This document shows positions 31,508-31,547 of a stretch of DNA of 31,547 nt, one piece after another. Position numbers and translations under genes: made by a program. The stretch is taken from contig CAJTPO010000052.1 in assembly GCA_910578115.1 (NCBI GenBank), forward strand, positions 1 to 31,547, in the 5' to 3' direction. Each line of letters starts with the position of its first letter. Position 1 is the stretch's first letter. Source of the DNA: an uncultured Lachnospiraceae bacterium. Its GTDB lineage: Bacteria > Bacillota > Clostridia > Lachnospirales > Lachnospiraceae. A model generated the notes under the pieces. It made no database searches, was not told the DNA's origin, and worked only from the letters and a program-made list of their open reading frames with translations.

Positions 31508-31547
31508 AAAAAATGTGTCGGAAGATTGTATGGGGTCAGGGGTATGG

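Overview
The window looks like a chromosomal segment of a gut-type Clostridia bacterium, most likely Lachnospiraceae (Bacillota). The evidence is moderately GC-rich genes with GGAGG-type ribosome binding sites, AT-rich spacers, a DUF975 membrane protein, a small alarmone synthetase and an AgrC/AgrA-like kinase-regulator pair. No lineage marker was available, so the taxonomy is an inference. Nearly all credible genes lie on the + strand.

Layout: (1) 1-3263: a dispersed 92-bp hairpin repeat, an OmpR-type regulator with its histidine kinase, and a DUF975 protein. (2) 3488-5433: a catalytically complete tyrosine recombinase, then a 258-bp AT-rich segment bounded by 23-bp perfect inverted repeats and carrying a good outward promoter, then a second tyrosine-recombinase paralogue that has lost its catalytic residues. 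This has the architecture of an invertible promoter switch. (3) 5551-17213: an exopolysaccharide operon. It encodes a membrane-anchored metallophosphoesterase, two Wzz-like membrane proteins (one fused to a degenerate GGDEF domain), a Wzy-like polymerase, a PssD/PssE (Alg14/Alg13-like) glycosyltransferase pair, one GT4 and two GT2 glycosyltransferases, and a Wzx flippase. (4) 17459-21972: a coiled-coil protein, a LytTR regulator, a GHKL sensor kinase, a second inverted copy of the 92-bp repeat, and a small structural-looking protein. (5) 22241-30442: small alarmone synthetase, RsmF, an MBOAT/SGNH O-acylation pair, RluF and a divergent LigA. (6) 30577-31547: a hairpin-rich leader, a serine recombinase, and directly after it a 182-bp segment with 20-bp inverted repeats, which is a second candidate invertible switch whose target lies beyond the window.

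Working model: the tyrosine recombinase flips the 4333-4590 segment. In the orientation given, a TTGCAA-N18-TATATT promoter points into the recombinase-like gene and the exopolysaccharide genes (ON). Inversion would turn it away (OFF). The catalytically degenerate second recombinase is the first gene of the switched operon and could give feedback on the switch. The operon has glycosyltransferases, flippase, polymerase and chain-length-type proteins but no priming sugar-phosphate transferase or tyrosine kinase, so those must act from elsewhere. The MBOAT/SGNH pair could acylate the resulting or another surface polymer.

Other structure includes five exact-length 20-bp tandem repeats between the two GT2 genes, a 36-bp x3 repeat coding part of the kinase sensor domain, a palindromic element present at two loci, and a Gln/Lys-rich cytoplasmic tail on the SGNH protein. 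No tRNA, rRNA, CRISPR array or transposase was seen.
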